Assembly (NCBI GenBank): GCA_002238445.1 | Contig: MPML01000004.1 | Coordinates: 124,001 to 188,000, forward strand | Length of the DNA stretch: 64,000 nt | Reading direction: 5' to 3' | Source of the DNA: Caldilineaceae bacterium bin5 | GTDB lineage: Bacteria > Chloroflexota > Anaerolineae > Caldilineales > Caldilineaceae | Part shown: piece by piece, positions 35,002 to 44,706 of the stretch | Position numbering within the stretch: position 1 is the first letter of the stretch | How the letters are laid out: each line of letters opens with the position of its first letter | Position numbers and translations under genes: made by a program | The notes under the pieces: model-generated | Seen by the model: only the letters and a program-made list of their open reading frames with translations | Told to the model about the DNA's origin: nothing | Databases searched by the model: none

Positions 35002-35105
35002 AAAGTGCGCAGGAACCAAAAAAGCGCACAGCTGCCGGCTTCAATATGAAACTCATCGGACATTGATATTTCAACAATGCATCTGAGACAGGAAAGGATC
35101 TATCA

Positions 35106-36122
35106 ATGATTGTCGTAATGAAACAGCATTCGTCAGCGGAGCAGGTTGAGGCTGTCGTAAAACGGGTCGAAGAGCTTGGATACAAGGTACATCTGAGCCG
35201 CGGTGAAGCGCGTACCATCATCGGGATTATCGGCGCCGACGACTACCTGATCCAACAGGATACCTTCGAAGTACTCGATGGTGTCGAAAAGACGGTTCGC
35301 ATAATGCAGCCGTACAAGTACGCCAGCCGCGACTTCACCCAGTCGTCAACCTCGATTCCAGTGAATGGTATTAGCGTCGGCGGCGAAAAGATTGTGGTCA
35401 TGGCCGGGCCATGCAGTGTCGAAAGCCGCGAGCAGATCCTGGAGACGGCCCATGCAGTTAAAGAGGCCGGTGGCTCGGTGCTGCGGGGCGGCGCCTTCAA
35501 GCCGCGCAGCAGCCCATACAGTTTCCAGGGATTGGGCGAAGATGGTCTCAAGTTTCTGGCTGAAGCCAGGGAGCAGACAGGCCTCCCGATCATTACTGAG
35601 GTAATGAGCTCGGAAGACATCGAGCTTGTTGGCGATTATACCGACATCTTTCAGATTGGCGCACGTAACAATCAGAACTACCCGCTGCTGAAGGCGGTGG
35701 GCAAGACGAGCAAACCTGTCTTCCTCAAACGCGGTATCAGCGGCACGATTCAGGAGTTGCTGATGGGGGCCGAATACATTTTGAGCAACGGCAACATGCA
35801 GGTCATGGTATGCGAGCGCGGGATCCGAACCTATGAGACCGCCACCCGCAACACCTTCGATATCAATGCCATCCCGGTATTGAAGCAGCTGACCCACTTG
35901 CCGGTTGTGGCCGATCCGGCCCACGGAACAGGCCAATGGGAATTTGTTGGCCCGATTGCGAAGGCCGCGGTTGCCGCGGGGGCAGATGCCCTGATGATCG
36001 AAGTGCATCCCAATCCGTCCAAGGCCTGGAGCGACGGCGCCCAAAGTCTGACTTTCAAGCGATTCGGCACGCTGATGGATGAGTTGCGGACAATTGCCAG
36101 CGCGGTCGGACGCCAACTCTGA
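35106..36122 (+). CDS. aroF: DAHP synthase (type I-beta), copy with retained regulatory site
   Basis: A 338-residue paralogue of the preceding gene with the same two-domain layout and the same length as the Thermotoga maritima enzyme. The N-terminal regulatory domain keeps His29 and Ser31 (VHLSRGE), the residues reported to bind the inhibitor Tyr in T. maritima, so feedback control is expected. Barrel motifs [34 protein letters not shown] and [10 protein letters not shown] are intact. AGGAAAGG lies shortly upstream of ATG 35106. It commits carbon to the shikimate pathway whose later enzymes are encoded further on and in the convergent operon. Confidence 0.93.
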   Translation: MIVVMKQHSSAEQVEAVVKRVEELGYKVHLSRGEARTIIGIIGADDYLIQQDTFEVLDGVEKTVRIMQPYKYASRDFTQSSTSIPVNGISVGGEKIVVMAGPCSVESREQILETAHAVKEAGGSVLRGGAFKPRSSPYSFQGLGEDGLKFLAEAREQTGLPIITEVMSSEDIELVGDYTDIFQIGARNNQNYPLLKAVGKTSKPVFLKRGISGTIQELLMGAEYILSNGNMQVMVCERGIRTYETATRNTFDINAIPVLKQLTHLPVVADPAHGTGQWEFVGPIAKAAVAAGADALMIEVHPNPSKAWSDGAQSLTFKRFGTLMDELRTIASAVGRQL

Positions 36123-36210
36123 TACCAAGTTTCGGGTTCGAAGTTTCAGATTTCTGGAAATCTAGCCAGCGGGCAAATCGGTAACTGAAAACCGGTAACG
36201 AATACGATTC

Positions 36211-37107
36211 ATGAAACCTCTCTCTGAATGCAGAGTCGCAGTCATCGGGCTGGGCCTGATGGGTGCTAGCCTGTGCATGGACTTGAAACGGCGTAACCTC
36301 TGTCGCGAAGTGCGCGGCGTTACGCGCAACTTCAGCACGATATTGCGCGCGTTTCACGAAGATGCAGTCGACTTGGCGACAACCGATCTCAGCTCCGGCG
36401 TTGCCGGCGCCGACGTGGTGATTCTCTCCACGCCTGTGCGGGCGGTAGTCACCATGTTGGAGACGCTGGGACCGATATTGTGGCCGGGCACGGTAGTGAT
36501 GGATATGGGAAGTACCAAGGCTGAAATCTGCGCGGCCATGGACCGGCTTCCGCCCAGAGTTCAGCCCATTGGGGGGCATCCCATGACCGGCAAGGAGACC
36601 GCCGGCTATGCCGCCGCCGAGAGCGGACTGTACGAGGGCGCGCCGTGGGTTCTCACGCCCCTGCCGCGCACAACGACGGAAACAGTGTCGCTCGCTTCGG
36701 AACTGGCGACTTCCATCGGAGCTTTCCCCATCACGATGGAGGCTGTACGTCATGATCGACTGGTGGCCGCCATCAGCCATCTGCCCTATCTTCTGGCGAG
36801 CGGCCTGGTTCACACAGTCAAGGACAGCGGCGCCAACGATGCCGCGGTCTGGGACCTGGCGGCAGGCGGTTTTCGCGACACCAGCCGGGTAGCGGCAAGC
36901 GATACGCAGATGTTCCTGGATATACTGATGACCAATCGCGACGCGGTCCTGGCCCAAATGGACACTATGAGCGGGCATCTCCAGGAACTGCGAATGCTGC
37001 TCGCAGACAGCGATGAGGAGTCCTTGCGTACCAAGCTTTCGTGCTCCCAAACTACGCGAGCCGCCTGGAAACCGAAGCAAGGCGTGCTCGCGTCGCAGGC
37101 CAAATGA
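36211..37107 (+). CDS. tyrA: Prephenate dehydrogenase
   Basis: A 298-residue NAD(P)-dependent dehydrogenase forming 4-hydroxyphenylpyruvate from prephenate. The Rossmann motif is [11 protein letters not shown] (11-21). The catalytic region shows [12 protein letters not shown] with the active-site His, and [14 protein letters not shown] in the dimerisation domain. There is no C-terminal ACT domain, unlike Bacillus TyrA, so direct Tyr regulation through ACT is not expected. The gap to the DAHP synthase gene is 88 nt; the gap to aroA 126 nt. No strong ribosome-binding site is seen. Confidence 0.92.
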   Translation: MKPLSECRVAVIGLGLMGASLCMDLKRRNLCREVRGVTRNFSTILRAFHEDAVDLATTDLSSGVAGADVVILSTPVRAVVTMLETLGPILWPGTVVMDMGSTKAEICAAMDRLPPRVQPIGGHPMTGKETAGYAAAESGLYEGAPWVLTPLPRTTTETVSLASELATSIGAFPITMEAVRHDRLVAAISHLPYLLASGLVHTVKDSGANDAAVWDLAAGGFRDTSRVAASDTQMFLDILMTNRDAVLAQMDTMSGHLQELRMLLADSDEESLRTKLSCSQTTRAAWKPKQGVLASQAK

Positions 37108-37233
37108 CCAAAAAGGATCGCGGTCAGTCTTCACAGCAATACGACACGATTCGAGGCGCGGATTCTAGAGAATCGCAGGACTACACAATTAAAACTGTTT
37201 TGCCCACCCACCCAAATATTTCCAGGATCTCCT

Positions 37234-38565
37234 ATGGCAGACATTCTCAAGATCAGCAATAGCGGTCCGCTGATCGGTCGGTGCGGTGTTCCCGGCGATA
37301 AGTCCATTAGCCACCGGGCAGTGATCTTCAGTTCGATCGCCGAAGGCTCCTCACGTATTCGCAATTTTCTTGATGGCCATGATTGCCGCGCCACCATGAA
37401 CATTATGAGGGCAATGGGCGTGCGCATTGACGAAATAAGCAGCACGCAACTGGAGGTTCACGGCGTCGGCCTAGACGGCTTGCGAGAGCCGAATGACGTG
37501 CTCAACTGCGACAACAGCGGCACAACGATGCGACTGTTGGCAGGACTGCTGGCCGGGCAGGAGTTCGTAAGCGTTCTCAACGGAACTGCCCAAATCCGCG
37601 GCCGTCCCATGGCTCGCATTGTTGATCCCCTACGGACGATGGGCGCGCAGATACATGGGCGTCAGAATGGCCGATACGCGCCTCTGACCATAGTGCCCAG
37701 CCGGCTGTCCGCCATTGAATACAAAATGCCGGTCGCAAGCGCCCAAGTCAAGAGTTGTCTCCTGCTGGCGGGCCTTTTTGCCCATGGCCTGACCGTTGTT
37801 CACCAGCCGGGGCCCGCCCGAGATCATACCGAGCGCATGCTCAGTTCGATGGGCGCACCGGTTACAGCACTTGGCAATACGACACACAGCGAGCGCCCTC
37901 AGGACCCGCTGAACCCCCTGAACATTATCATCCCCGGCGATATCTCTTCAGCTGCTTTCCTGCTGGTTGCAGCCTCCGCCGTGCCGGACAGCCAGTTGAC
38001 GATCGTCGACGTAGGCGTCAACGCCACCCGCACGGGAATCGTCGATGCACTTTCAGAGATGGGTGCCGACATACGGCGGCGGTCGCGGCCTCATCAGGGT
38101 GGTGAGCCGGTGGCGGATCTCATTGTCAGCGGTGGCGGTCTGCGGGGCTTGGATTTCGGGGGCGAACAGCTTGTCACCATGATCGACGAGCTGCCGGTCC
38201 TTGCGGTGGCAGCCACACAAGCCGAGGGCCGTACTGTTGTGCGCGATGCCCAGGAACTGCGCGTCAAAGAGACCGACCGTATTGCCACGACAGTCTCAGA
38301 ACTCAAAAAGATGGGTGCGCATATTCAAGAAACGCCTGATGGATTCATTGTGGACGGGCCAACGCCGCTTAACGGCGCCGAAGTCGACAGCCACGGCGAT
38401 CACCGGCTTGCCATGGCTCTTGCCGTGGCGGGCTTGATTGCCGAGGGTGAAACCACTATCTACAACGCGCACGTAACTGCCGACAGTTTTCCCGACTTCG
38501 AAACGACTCTGCGGGCGCTCAATGTGGAAGTTCAAGAGTTGGACTGGGCAAGCGAAAATGAGTGA
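37234..38565 (+). CDS. aroA: 3-phosphoshikimate 1-carboxyvinyltransferase (EPSP synthase)
   Basis: A 443-residue enzyme that adds PEP to shikimate 3-phosphate. Markers are PGDKSISHRAVIFSSIA near the N-terminus (shikimate-3-phosphate binding), NSGTTMRLLAGLLAG (the PEP/inhibitor loop), and the C-terminal KETDRI and DHRLAMALAVAGL. The inhibitor loop has Gly-Thr-Thr-Met-Arg-Leu, the class II-like NSGTT form. Its stop codon overlaps the aroE start by 8 nt, indicating coupling. Confidence 0.94.
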   Translation: MADILKISNSGPLIGRCGVPGDKSISHRAVIFSSIAEGSSRIRNFLDGHDCRATMNIMRAMGVRIDEISSTQLEVHGVGLDGLREPNDVLNCDNSGTTMRLLAGLLAGQEFVSVLNGTAQIRGRPMARIVDPLRTMGAQIHGRQNGRYAPLTIVPSRLSAIEYKMPVASAQVKSCLLLAGLFAHGLTVVHQPGPARDHTERMLSSMGAPVTALGNTTHSERPQDPLNPLNIIIPGDISSAAFLLVAASAVPDSQLTIVDVGVNATRTGIVDALSEMGADIRRRSRPHQGGEPVADLIVSGGGLRGLDFGGEQLVTMIDELPVLAVAATQAEGRTVVRDAQELRVKETDRIATTVSELKKMGAHIQETPDGFIVDGPTPLNGAEVDSHGDHRLAMALAVAGLIAEGETTIYNAHVTADSFPDFETTLRALNVEVQELDWASENE

Positions 38566-39493
38566 GCAACCGCAGACTGAAGCTGTCACGCCGGGTTCAG
38601 TCACTGCTGATCCGGAGCTGTTCCAAACTGACATCAACGCGAAAACGACAATTGTCGGTCTTTTCGGCTGGCCGGTCACACATTCGATCAGCCCACAGAT
38701 GCACAACGCAGCATTCGTCGCTCGCCAGATGAACTGGCGGTACCTGGCGTTCTCGGTGCCGCCGGATCGAGTGCAGAATGCCGTCGCCGCGCTACCTGCC
38801 CTGGGCCTGAGAGGGGTCAATGTGACGGTGCCTCACAAGCAGGCCGTCATGCCCCATTTGCATCAGTGGACGGCCGCGGCCGAAGCAATCGGCGCGGTTA
38901 ATACGATCATCGTTGACGAGGACGGACAGCTCACCGGCGACAACACCGACGGCGCCGGATTCATCGCCGATCTACAAGCGCACGCGGTTGAACCTGCCGG
39001 CCAAAGGGCGCTGGTGATTGGCGCAGGCGGCTCCGCAAGAGCAGTCGTCTACGGGTTGGCGGAGGCCGGGGTCCGGAACATCAGAATCCTAAATCGCACC
39101 GTGGCTAAGGCCGACGATCTGGCCGCAACCATGCAGTCTTACTTCCCGGAGATCAGGATCGGCAGCGCCGCCTTCCCTGATGACGTAACCGGCAGTGCAG
39201 AGGACGCCGATCTGATTGTGAACTGCACGTCGCTGGGCATGGAGCCGCGGGTCGAAGGGCTGCCCTGGGAGGAAGACGTTGAGTTTCGTGAAGATCAGAT
39301 CGTTTATGACCTGGTATACAATCCGGCCATGACCCGGTTGCTTCAGCTGGCCTCCACCGATGGGGCTACAGCTATTGGCGGCCTGGGAATGCTCGTCTAT
39401 CAGGGCGCAATCGCCTGGGAAAAGTGGACTGGCGAAGCCGCGCCGGTGGCTGTAATGCAACAGGCCACGAATATCATTTTCGAGCGCAGATGA
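38558..39493 (+). CDS. aroE: Shikimate dehydrogenase
   Basis: A 311-residue NADP-dependent enzyme that reduces 3-dehydroshikimate. The substrate site is seen in [18 protein letters not shown] and [10 protein letters not shown] (catalytic Lys), NTDGAGF carries the catalytic Asp, and the cofactor motif is [15 protein letters not shown] followed by NRT for NADP. The C-terminal [11 protein letters not shown] is standard. ATG 38558 overlapping the aroA stop is preferred over the in-frame ATG 38522, which lies inside aroA. The N-terminus has about 30 extra residues before the conserved core. Confidence 0.93.
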   Translation: MSEQPQTEAVTPGSVTADPELFQTDINAKTTIVGLFGWPVTHSISPQMHNAAFVARQMNWRYLAFSVPPDRVQNAVAALPALGLRGVNVTVPHKQAVMPHLHQWTAAAEAIGAVNTIIVDEDGQLTGDNTDGAGFIADLQAHAVEPAGQRALVIGAGGSARAVVYGLAEAGVRNIRILNRTVAKADDLAATMQSYFPEIRIGSAAFPDDVTGSAEDADLIVNCTSLGMEPRVEGLPWEEDVEFREDQIVYDLVYNPAMTRLLQLASTDGATAIGGLGMLVYQGAIAWEKWTGEAAPVAVMQQATNIIFERR

Positions 39494-39536
39494 CGGACAG
39501 TTGCGCAGCCGTCGCCCAAACTATTACGAGGAACCG

Positions 39537-40787
39537 ATGACTCTCTCCAATACATCACAACCTGTCAACTTCGGCGCCGTGCCGGACGAGACCGGGCGTT
39601 TCGGTCCCTACGGGGGCAAATATGTGCCAGAGACACTTATGCCGGCGCTGGACGAACTGGAAGAAGCATACTTGAACGCCCGCGGCGACAAAGAGTTCAT
39701 GGCGGAACTGGCGCACCTACAGCATACCTACGTCGGCCGCCCGACCCCCCTTTCCTATGCCCGCCGCCTCAGCGAAGAGCTGGGCGGCGCCCAAATCTAC
39801 CTGAAGAGAGAGGACCTTGCGCACTCCGGCGCCCATAAAATCAACAATGCCTTGGGCCAGGCGCTGCTGATGAAGCGCAAGATGGGCAAGACGCGCATCG
39901 TGGCCGAGACGGGCGCCGGCCAGCACGGCGTAGCCACCGCCACGGCGGCCGCGCTGCTGGGGATCGAGTGCATCGTCTATATGGGTACGGTCGACATGGA
40001 GCGGCAGAAGCCGAACGTCTTCCGTATGCAGCTGCTCGGAACCGAAGTGCGGGCGGTCGATAGCGGTTCGCAGACCCTCAAGGACGCCATTAACGAAGCC
40101 ATTCGCGATTGGGTTACGAACGTTGAAACGACCCACTACCTGTTGGGCAGCGCGCTTGGCCCCCATCCCTACCCTGCGATGGTTCGGGATTTCCAATCGA
40201 TTATCGGCCTTGAAGCCCACAGTCAGATGCAGGACCCCGCCGAAGGCGGCCCTGGACGGCTGCCCGACGTTATTGTTGCCTGTGTCGGCGGCGGCAGCAA
40301 CGCTATCGGCATCTTCCATCCCTTCCTCGAGGAAGAGAGTGTGCGTCTCATCGGCGTCGAGGCAGGCGGCCACGGCATTGAAGACGGCGCCCACGCCGCC
40401 CGCTTTGCTGATCCGCAGCGGGGACGGCTCGGCGTTCTGCAGGGCACCAAGAGCTACGTCCTTCAGGACAGTGACGGACAGATTGCCATCACCCATTCGA
40501 TCTCCGCCGGCCTGGACTATGCCAGTGTCGGACCGGAACATGCCTGGCTGCGTGATGTTGGCCGCTCTGAGTATACCTACTGCACAGATGTGCAGACCCT
40601 GAACGGATTCAATGCGCTGTGCGAACTTGAAGGCATTATCCCCGCGTTGGAGAGCGCTCATGCGATAGGATATGTTCTGGAGCTGGCGCCGCAGATGACA
40701 AAGGATCAGGTGATTCTGGTCAATCTCAGTGGGCGGGGCGACAAGGACTTGGGCACAGTCATGCAGGCAATTGGCAGAGACAGTTAA
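39537..40787 (+). CDS. trpB: Tryptophan synthase beta chain
   Basis: A 416-residue PLP enzyme that joins indole and serine. It starts with the usual [19 protein letters not shown], has the PLP lysine in [17 protein letters not shown], the catalytic [14 protein letters not shown], and the phosphate-binding VGGGSNAIG. It is a TrpB1 type, which pairs with the TrpA encoded immediately after it. ATG 39537 with GAGGA 6 nt upstream is chosen over 39501. A small difference from many operons is that trpB and trpA are here with aro genes, apart from the rest of trp. Confidence 0.95.
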   Translation: MTLSNTSQPVNFGAVPDETGRFGPYGGKYVPETLMPALDELEEAYLNARGDKEFMAELAHLQHTYVGRPTPLSYARRLSEELGGAQIYLKREDLAHSGAHKINNALGQALLMKRKMGKTRIVAETGAGQHGVATATAAALLGIECIVYMGTVDMERQKPNVFRMQLLGTEVRAVDSGSQTLKDAINEAIRDWVTNVETTHYLLGSALGPHPYPAMVRDFQSIIGLEAHSQMQDPAEGGPGRLPDVIVACVGGGSNAIGIFHPFLEEESVRLIGVEAGGHGIEDGAHAARFADPQRGRLGVLQGTKSYVLQDSDGQIAITHSISAGLDYASVGPEHAWLRDVGRSEYTYCTDVQTLNGFNALCELEGIIPALESAHAIGYVLELAPQMTKDQVILVNLSGRGDKDLGTVMQAIGRDS

Positions 40788-40816
40788 ATGCGCCAACTCA
40801 GGGTGCGAGGTGAAAA

Positions 40817-41626
40817 ATGAGCGGAGTCGAACGTATTGAGCAGGTTTTTCGTAAACTGAACCAGGCTGGCAGCGCGGCGTTTATGCCCTATCATGCCATG
40901 GGTTACCCTACTCGGCAGCAATCTCTGGACGTGATCACTACTCTGGCGGAGGCCGGCGCAGACCTCGTCGAAATCGGTATTCCTCACAGTGATCCGCTGG
41001 CCGACGGGCCAACGATTCAGACGGCCACCTACGCCGCGCTGGTCGGCGGAACGACCGTGGTTGACTGCCTGCAAATGGTGCGCGAGTTGCGTGCAAAAGG
41101 TGTAGACACGCCCTTCTGCGCCATGAGTTACTACAATCCGATTCTGGCTTACGGTGAAGAAAGCTTTGTGGCAGCTGCGGCCAGTGCTGGCGTTGACGGG
41201 CTGATCGTCCCCGATCTGCCGCCGGGAGAGTCGGAGCTGCTGGAGCCCGCCTGCCGTGAGGCCGGGCTGGCGACAATCTATATGCTGGCGCCAACCAGCA
41301 CTGAAGAACGCATCAGATCAGTGGCACGGCATGCCACCGGATTCATCTATCTCGTCAGTGTAACCGGCATCACCGGCGCTCGCGACGAACTACCGCCGGG
41401 TCTGCCGGCATTTGTCGAACGCGTTCGCCGCCATACCGAACTGCCCCTGGCGGTCGGCTTCGGTATTAGCACTGGCCCCCAGGCTGCAAAGGTGGCTGAA
41501 ATTGTCGAAGGGGTCATCGTTGGTTCGGCACTGGTGAAGGCCGCCGGCTCGGACGCGGGCGTTGAAGCAGTTCGTTCCCTGGCAGAGCAGCTTGCAGTCG
41601 GCAGCCACAATGGGAAGGTTGTGTAA
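40817..41626 (+). CDS. trpA: Tryptophan synthase alpha chain
   Basis: A 269-residue TIM barrel that cleaves indole-3-glycerol phosphate to indole. The catalytic Glu lies in [19 protein letters not shown] and the catalytic Asp in [14 protein letters not shown]; the phosphate is held by GFGISTGPQ and GVIVGSALV. It partners TrpB from the preceding gene, 29 nt upstream, and channels indole to it. It is the last gene of the plus-strand operon; the convergent PucR-type gene ends 29 nt away with no clear terminator in between. Confidence 0.95.
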   Translation: MSGVERIEQVFRKLNQAGSAAFMPYHAMGYPTRQQSLDVITTLAEAGADLVEIGIPHSDPLADGPTIQTATYAALVGGTTVVDCLQMVRELRAKGVDTPFCAMSYYNPILAYGEESFVAAAASAGVDGLIVPDLPPGESELLEPACREAGLATIYMLAPTSTEERIRSVARHATGFIYLVSVTGITGARDELPPGLPAFVERVRRHTELPLAVGFGISTGPQAAKVAEIVEGVIVGSALVKAAGSDAGVEAVRSLAEQLAVGSHNGKVV

Positions 41627-41655
41627 GACCTTGACCAGGCGCTGTCAACCGACGT

Positions 41656-43311
41656 CTACAGGACCCGGTTATGCAGGACCGGCCGCAGCTTGAGACCGAG
41701 CTGGAGAGAGAAACGTGCATCGGCATCGTTAAGGTCCATGCGGGTGATGCCGGAGATGCGCTGCAGGCGGTAGGTCAGTGTATTGCGGTGGATGTGCAAT
41801 GAGGTCGCAGTCTGGCTGAGGTTGCCATGGCAAGAAAAAAAGGCTTCCAGCGTCTCGACCAGTTCAGCGTTATGTTCTTCGTCATGCGTGATAAGCGGTT
41901 CTACCGTCTTGCGGAAGAATCTGCTCGCTTCTCCGCTTCCACCCAGCCCAGTCAGAAGTTGATAGAGCCCCAAGTCTCCGAAGTAGGTCACCGGCGAAGC
42001 CTGCCAGGAATTTCCCATCCGGCAGCTTTCCCGAGCCTGTTCCAAACTCCGCAGCCATTCGCGCACAGAGGCAGCCGGGCGACCGATTCCGACAACAAGC
42101 GATGCTTTTTGGAAAGACGACGTGAAGTGCTCTACCAATCGGTTCGCGATCGTCTTAAATTCTCGTCCGCTTTTGGGGTTGTCGCACGGCCAGAACAGCA
42201 ACGCCGCTTCGGCGCGCACAGAGAGCAGGATCGGCTCCTGCATTCCGGTCAGATACTGCTGCAGGGCATTGGGCCAGTCCTGGATGCCGTCGGCCTGGAT
42301 TAGCCAAGCAGTGTGGGGCCTTGCAAGATCGAACCCGATCGAGCGTCCGCGCTGAATCCACGCCTCCTGGTCGGCAATCTCGGTTGCCAGCAGCTCATCC
42401 AGAAAGACAGCGCGCATCTTCTCTTCGACTGCACCGACCGCCTGCTCGCGGCTCCAGGCCAGGGCTGCCGCGCCTGCCCCTTGCAATACAGCCAGCCTCT
42501 CTATCGTTGAAATCTCGTCCGAGGTAATGGAATTCGAACGCAACAGGAGGCAGTAGCCTTCGACTCGCTCGGCGACGATCACGGGACTGACCACCATCTC
42601 GCGAAAACGCAGTTTTTCGTCCAATGGGAGGATGCCGGTTAGTTCAGTATTCTCGGATGGCTCGGTGCCGAATTCGGCGACCAGCCAACTTCGCAAAGTC
42701 GTACGGCTGGGAAGAGATGTCAATACGCGCCGCTTGTGTTGTTCGGTCAACTCTTCGAGGCCGGCGAATGCAATCGGTGTGCCGCCATCTTTTACAAAGA
42801 GAACCGGCTGTTCTGAGAAGCCAGCCAGAAGTTGGGCCATCATATCCATTCCGCCGCCATCCAACTCGATCTGCGTTAGTTCCCGCTGCAAATCGGCCGC
42901 CTTGGCGGCTAAGTAGCCGCCCCGGTCCACGATCAGGCGAATCACCGTCCTTTCGACCGACAAAAGCGTTTCGGAGTCGGGAAGGACGATTAACGGAATC
43001 TGATTCTCTTCGGCGACAGATATGGCGTCTTCCGGCACGTCACCCAACACGCCGATTGCGGAGATGCGCGCCTGGTGAAGGCTGTTGATGACACGGTCCA
43101 GACGCAGCTGCGGGTCGAGCCGGCGCAGGTCTTCGATGTCGATCAGAGCCAGTTCATCGCCTTCAAGGTTGGGAAAGGCGGGTGGGCTGGGGCGCAAACT
43201 GCAGGCCCAACTTACCGGCCGGTCCAGAAATTCCTCGCCGCACAATACACTCGATCCTTGCGGCAAAGCCAGCCGGTAGATATCTTCAAGCGAGGTCGCG
43301 TCCCGATACAT
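41656..43311 (-). CDS. PucR family transcriptional regulator
   Basis: A 551-residue regulator. The N-terminal part (about 1-120) matches the PucR-like purine-catabolism domain, starting DIYRLALPQGSSVLCG and continuing with strands such as LALIDIEDL. A central GGDEF-like region follows, and the C-terminal PucR helix-turn-helix is clear: ETLEAFFSCHGNLSQTATSL, then HIHRNTLTYRLQRI. Such proteins often sense a small metabolite and control nearby catabolic genes. No purine genes are present. The gene ends against trpA and its own leader contains two strong inverted repeats (43396-43468), which may be its operator. Confidence 0.88.
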   Translation of the reverse strand: MYRDATSLEDIYRLALPQGSSVLCGEEFLDRPVSWACSLRPSPPAFPNLEGDELALIDIEDLRRLDPQLRLDRVINSLHQARISAIGVLGDVPEDAISVAEENQIPLIVLPDSETLLSVERTVIRLIVDRGGYLAAKAADLQRELTQIELDGGGMDMMAQLLAGFSEQPVLFVKDGGTPIAFAGLEELTEQHKRRVLTSLPSRTTLRSWLVAEFGTEPSENTELTGILPLDEKLRFREMVVSPVIVAERVEGYCLLLRSNSITSDEISTIERLAVLQGAGAAALAWSREQAVGAVEEKMRAVFLDELLATEIADQEAWIQRGRSIGFDLARPHTAWLIQADGIQDWPNALQQYLTGMQEPILLSVRAEAALLFWPCDNPKSGREFKTIANRLVEHFTSSFQKASLVVGIGRPAASVREWLRSLEQARESCRMGNSWQASPVTYFGDLGLYQLLTGLGGSGEASRFFRKTVEPLITHDEEHNAELVETLEAFFSCHGNLSQTATSLHIHRNTLTYRLQRISGITRMDLNDADARFSLQLGLKLRPVLHNRVL

Positions 43312-43395
43312 GAGCCAAGCCAGCCTGAACGTACGAGGTTGATTTCAATTCCACAGCAGGAACATGCTGCCGAAGCCGGTACCTGCTAAATTGAA

Positions 43396-43468
43396 TCAGC
43401 GGGCGCTGTAAACCGCCCGCTGACCCGAATCTATCGTCTGTTGGAAGCGCGGTACATCATGTACCGCG
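43396..43468 (-). promoter_or_regulatory. Two perfect inverted repeats upstream of the PucR gene
   Basis: TCAGCGGGCG/CGCCCGCTGA (43396-43405, 43414-43423) is a 10-bp stem with an 8-nt loop. CGCGGTACAT-C-ATGTACCGCG (43448-43468) is a 21-bp palindrome with a single central base, a shape more typical of a dimeric regulator site. Both lie in the 166-nt gap between the membrane-protein stop and the PucR start, so the first could also serve as a terminator. Confidence 0.5.
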
Positions 43469-43477
43469 AAGTACTTT

Positions 43478-44023
43478 CTACTTGCTCCACGCGCTCAGAG
43501 CCGCGCCCACCGTGCCGCCCCAAACGGCCCAAAACAGGATCGCGGCGATGCCGGGCCAACTGGTCGGATCCTGACCGGCGGCGAGGAACGCTACGATCCA
43601 GGCAAGAATCAGACCGATTATGCTGGCAAGGAGGAGTTTTAAGATCGACTGGTTCGGGCTCATCGCGCCGACGACAATCGGCCATATGATCACTGTTAGT
43701 ATACTGATGGGGACGCCTGCCACAACGAAGCCAAAGTCGTCCGTAAAGACCCCTGGCAGGGCAATGCCAATTACAAAGGCCACCGCGCCGATCAGCCCGC
43801 CAATGACGGGTCGCCAATTTTCCCCGAGGGCGCCGCGGGCGAAATCGTAGCCTACAATAGGAGCCGCGCCGATCACGATTCCCAGCAGGGCCCCAAGTAC
43901 GGGCACGCCTCTAAGCAGAACCATCAGTAGCGATACTACCGCTGCAGCCAGCGCCGCGTACAGTGAAGCCTTCCAACGTTCAGTGCTTGTCTGAGCAACG
44001 CTCGTGGCAGTCAGAATTGTCAT
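43478..44023 (-). CDS. Small integral membrane protein of unknown function
   Basis: A 181-residue protein with about six predicted membrane segments, separated by short loops, for example YAALAAAVVSLLMVLL, IGGLIGAVAFVIGIAL and LLASIIGLILAWIVAFLA. Glycine and alanine are frequent in the helices. No family is recognised. ATG 44023 is chosen because GGGAGG precedes it by 6 nt and the product then starts MTILTATSVAQ; an upstream in-frame ATG at 44203 would add 60 polar residues and lacks support. The neighbours give no functional hint. Confidence 0.7.
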   Translation of the reverse strand: MTILTATSVAQTSTERWKASLYAALAAAVVSLLMVLLRGVPVLGALLGIVIGAAPIVGYDFARGALGENWRPVIGGLIGAVAFVIGIALPGVFTDDFGFVVAGVPISILTVIIWPIVVGAMSPNQSILKLLLASIIGLILAWIVAFLAAGQDPTSWPGIAAILFWAVWGGTVGAALSAWSK

Positions 44024-44175
44024 CTTGAACCTCCCCGGTCGGGTCGTAACAGCTGATTCTCTATGATCCTCTCCACCTGTCAAAGGGAGGGGCGCCGATA
44101 GCTTCGGCAGTCGCCCCGTACCGCCAAGAGCGGAGCTGAAATTAGTAGCGTTGAAGTCAGTCTGTTCCGGCGTTG

Positions 44176-44637
44176 TTACTGCTCGCCGGGCAGAGTCTTC
44201 CACTCCTCGATTGTCCAGCCACCCACATTCAAATACAGGTGTGGTCTGTGCTTGCGGCTAAGGACTAAAACCAACTCTTCCTCTTCAGTTGCTGCGATTT
44301 CGTCCAGCCAGATTCCTTCGCCGATCAAAGCTTGCACTATTTTACCAGTCTGTTGCCAACCACGCAAGGGATCGCTTTCGGGATCAGGAAACACAGACGT
44401 TCCGTACAATGCCAGCAACAGATTGTTTTCCAGATACAGATCGAGATCAAACAGGACGCGCGCTTCTGCGGAAGGTGGCTCGCCGCTTACATCGCTGATC
44501 GATTCTTCCCACAGAGCCAGTCCCATTACCCTTTCGCCGGCAACAGTGTCTACCAGCGCCTGGTACTGCTCGTCGTCCAACCGGTAGTGAAGAGCGGCTT
44601 CTCCGGCCCCGTTGCTACTGATGGAATGTTCAGTCAT
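44176..44637 (-). CDS. Hypothetical acidic protein
   Basis: A 153-residue soluble acidic protein without a recognised family. The first half contains LDDEQYQALVDTV and FDLDLYLENNLLLALYGTSV; the C-terminal part VLVLSRKHRPHLYLNVGGWTIEEW looks like a small alpha/beta domain. No signal peptide or metal motif is seen. It lies 69 nt after the M23 peptidase gene on the same strand. Confidence 0.6.
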   Translation of the reverse strand: MTEHSISSNGAGEAALHYRLDDEQYQALVDTVAGERVMGLALWEESISDVSGEPPSAEARVLFDLDLYLENNLLLALYGTSVFPDPESDPLRGWQQTGKIVQALIGEGIWLDEIAATEEEELVLVLSRKHRPHLYLNVGGWTIEEWKTLPGEQ

Positions 44638-44706
44638 TTTGCTCTCTTGTACTTGTGTTCTTAACGTGACGAACGCAAATGCGATCTTCCCTGTTCGCCC
44701 GTCGCG

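Noticed and set aside
33025-36122. Sequencing or assembly artefact explaining the tandem pheA and DAHP synthase copies
   Set aside because: The copies differ at many positions, have different spacers and different lengths (DAHP synthases), so they are true diverged paralogues.
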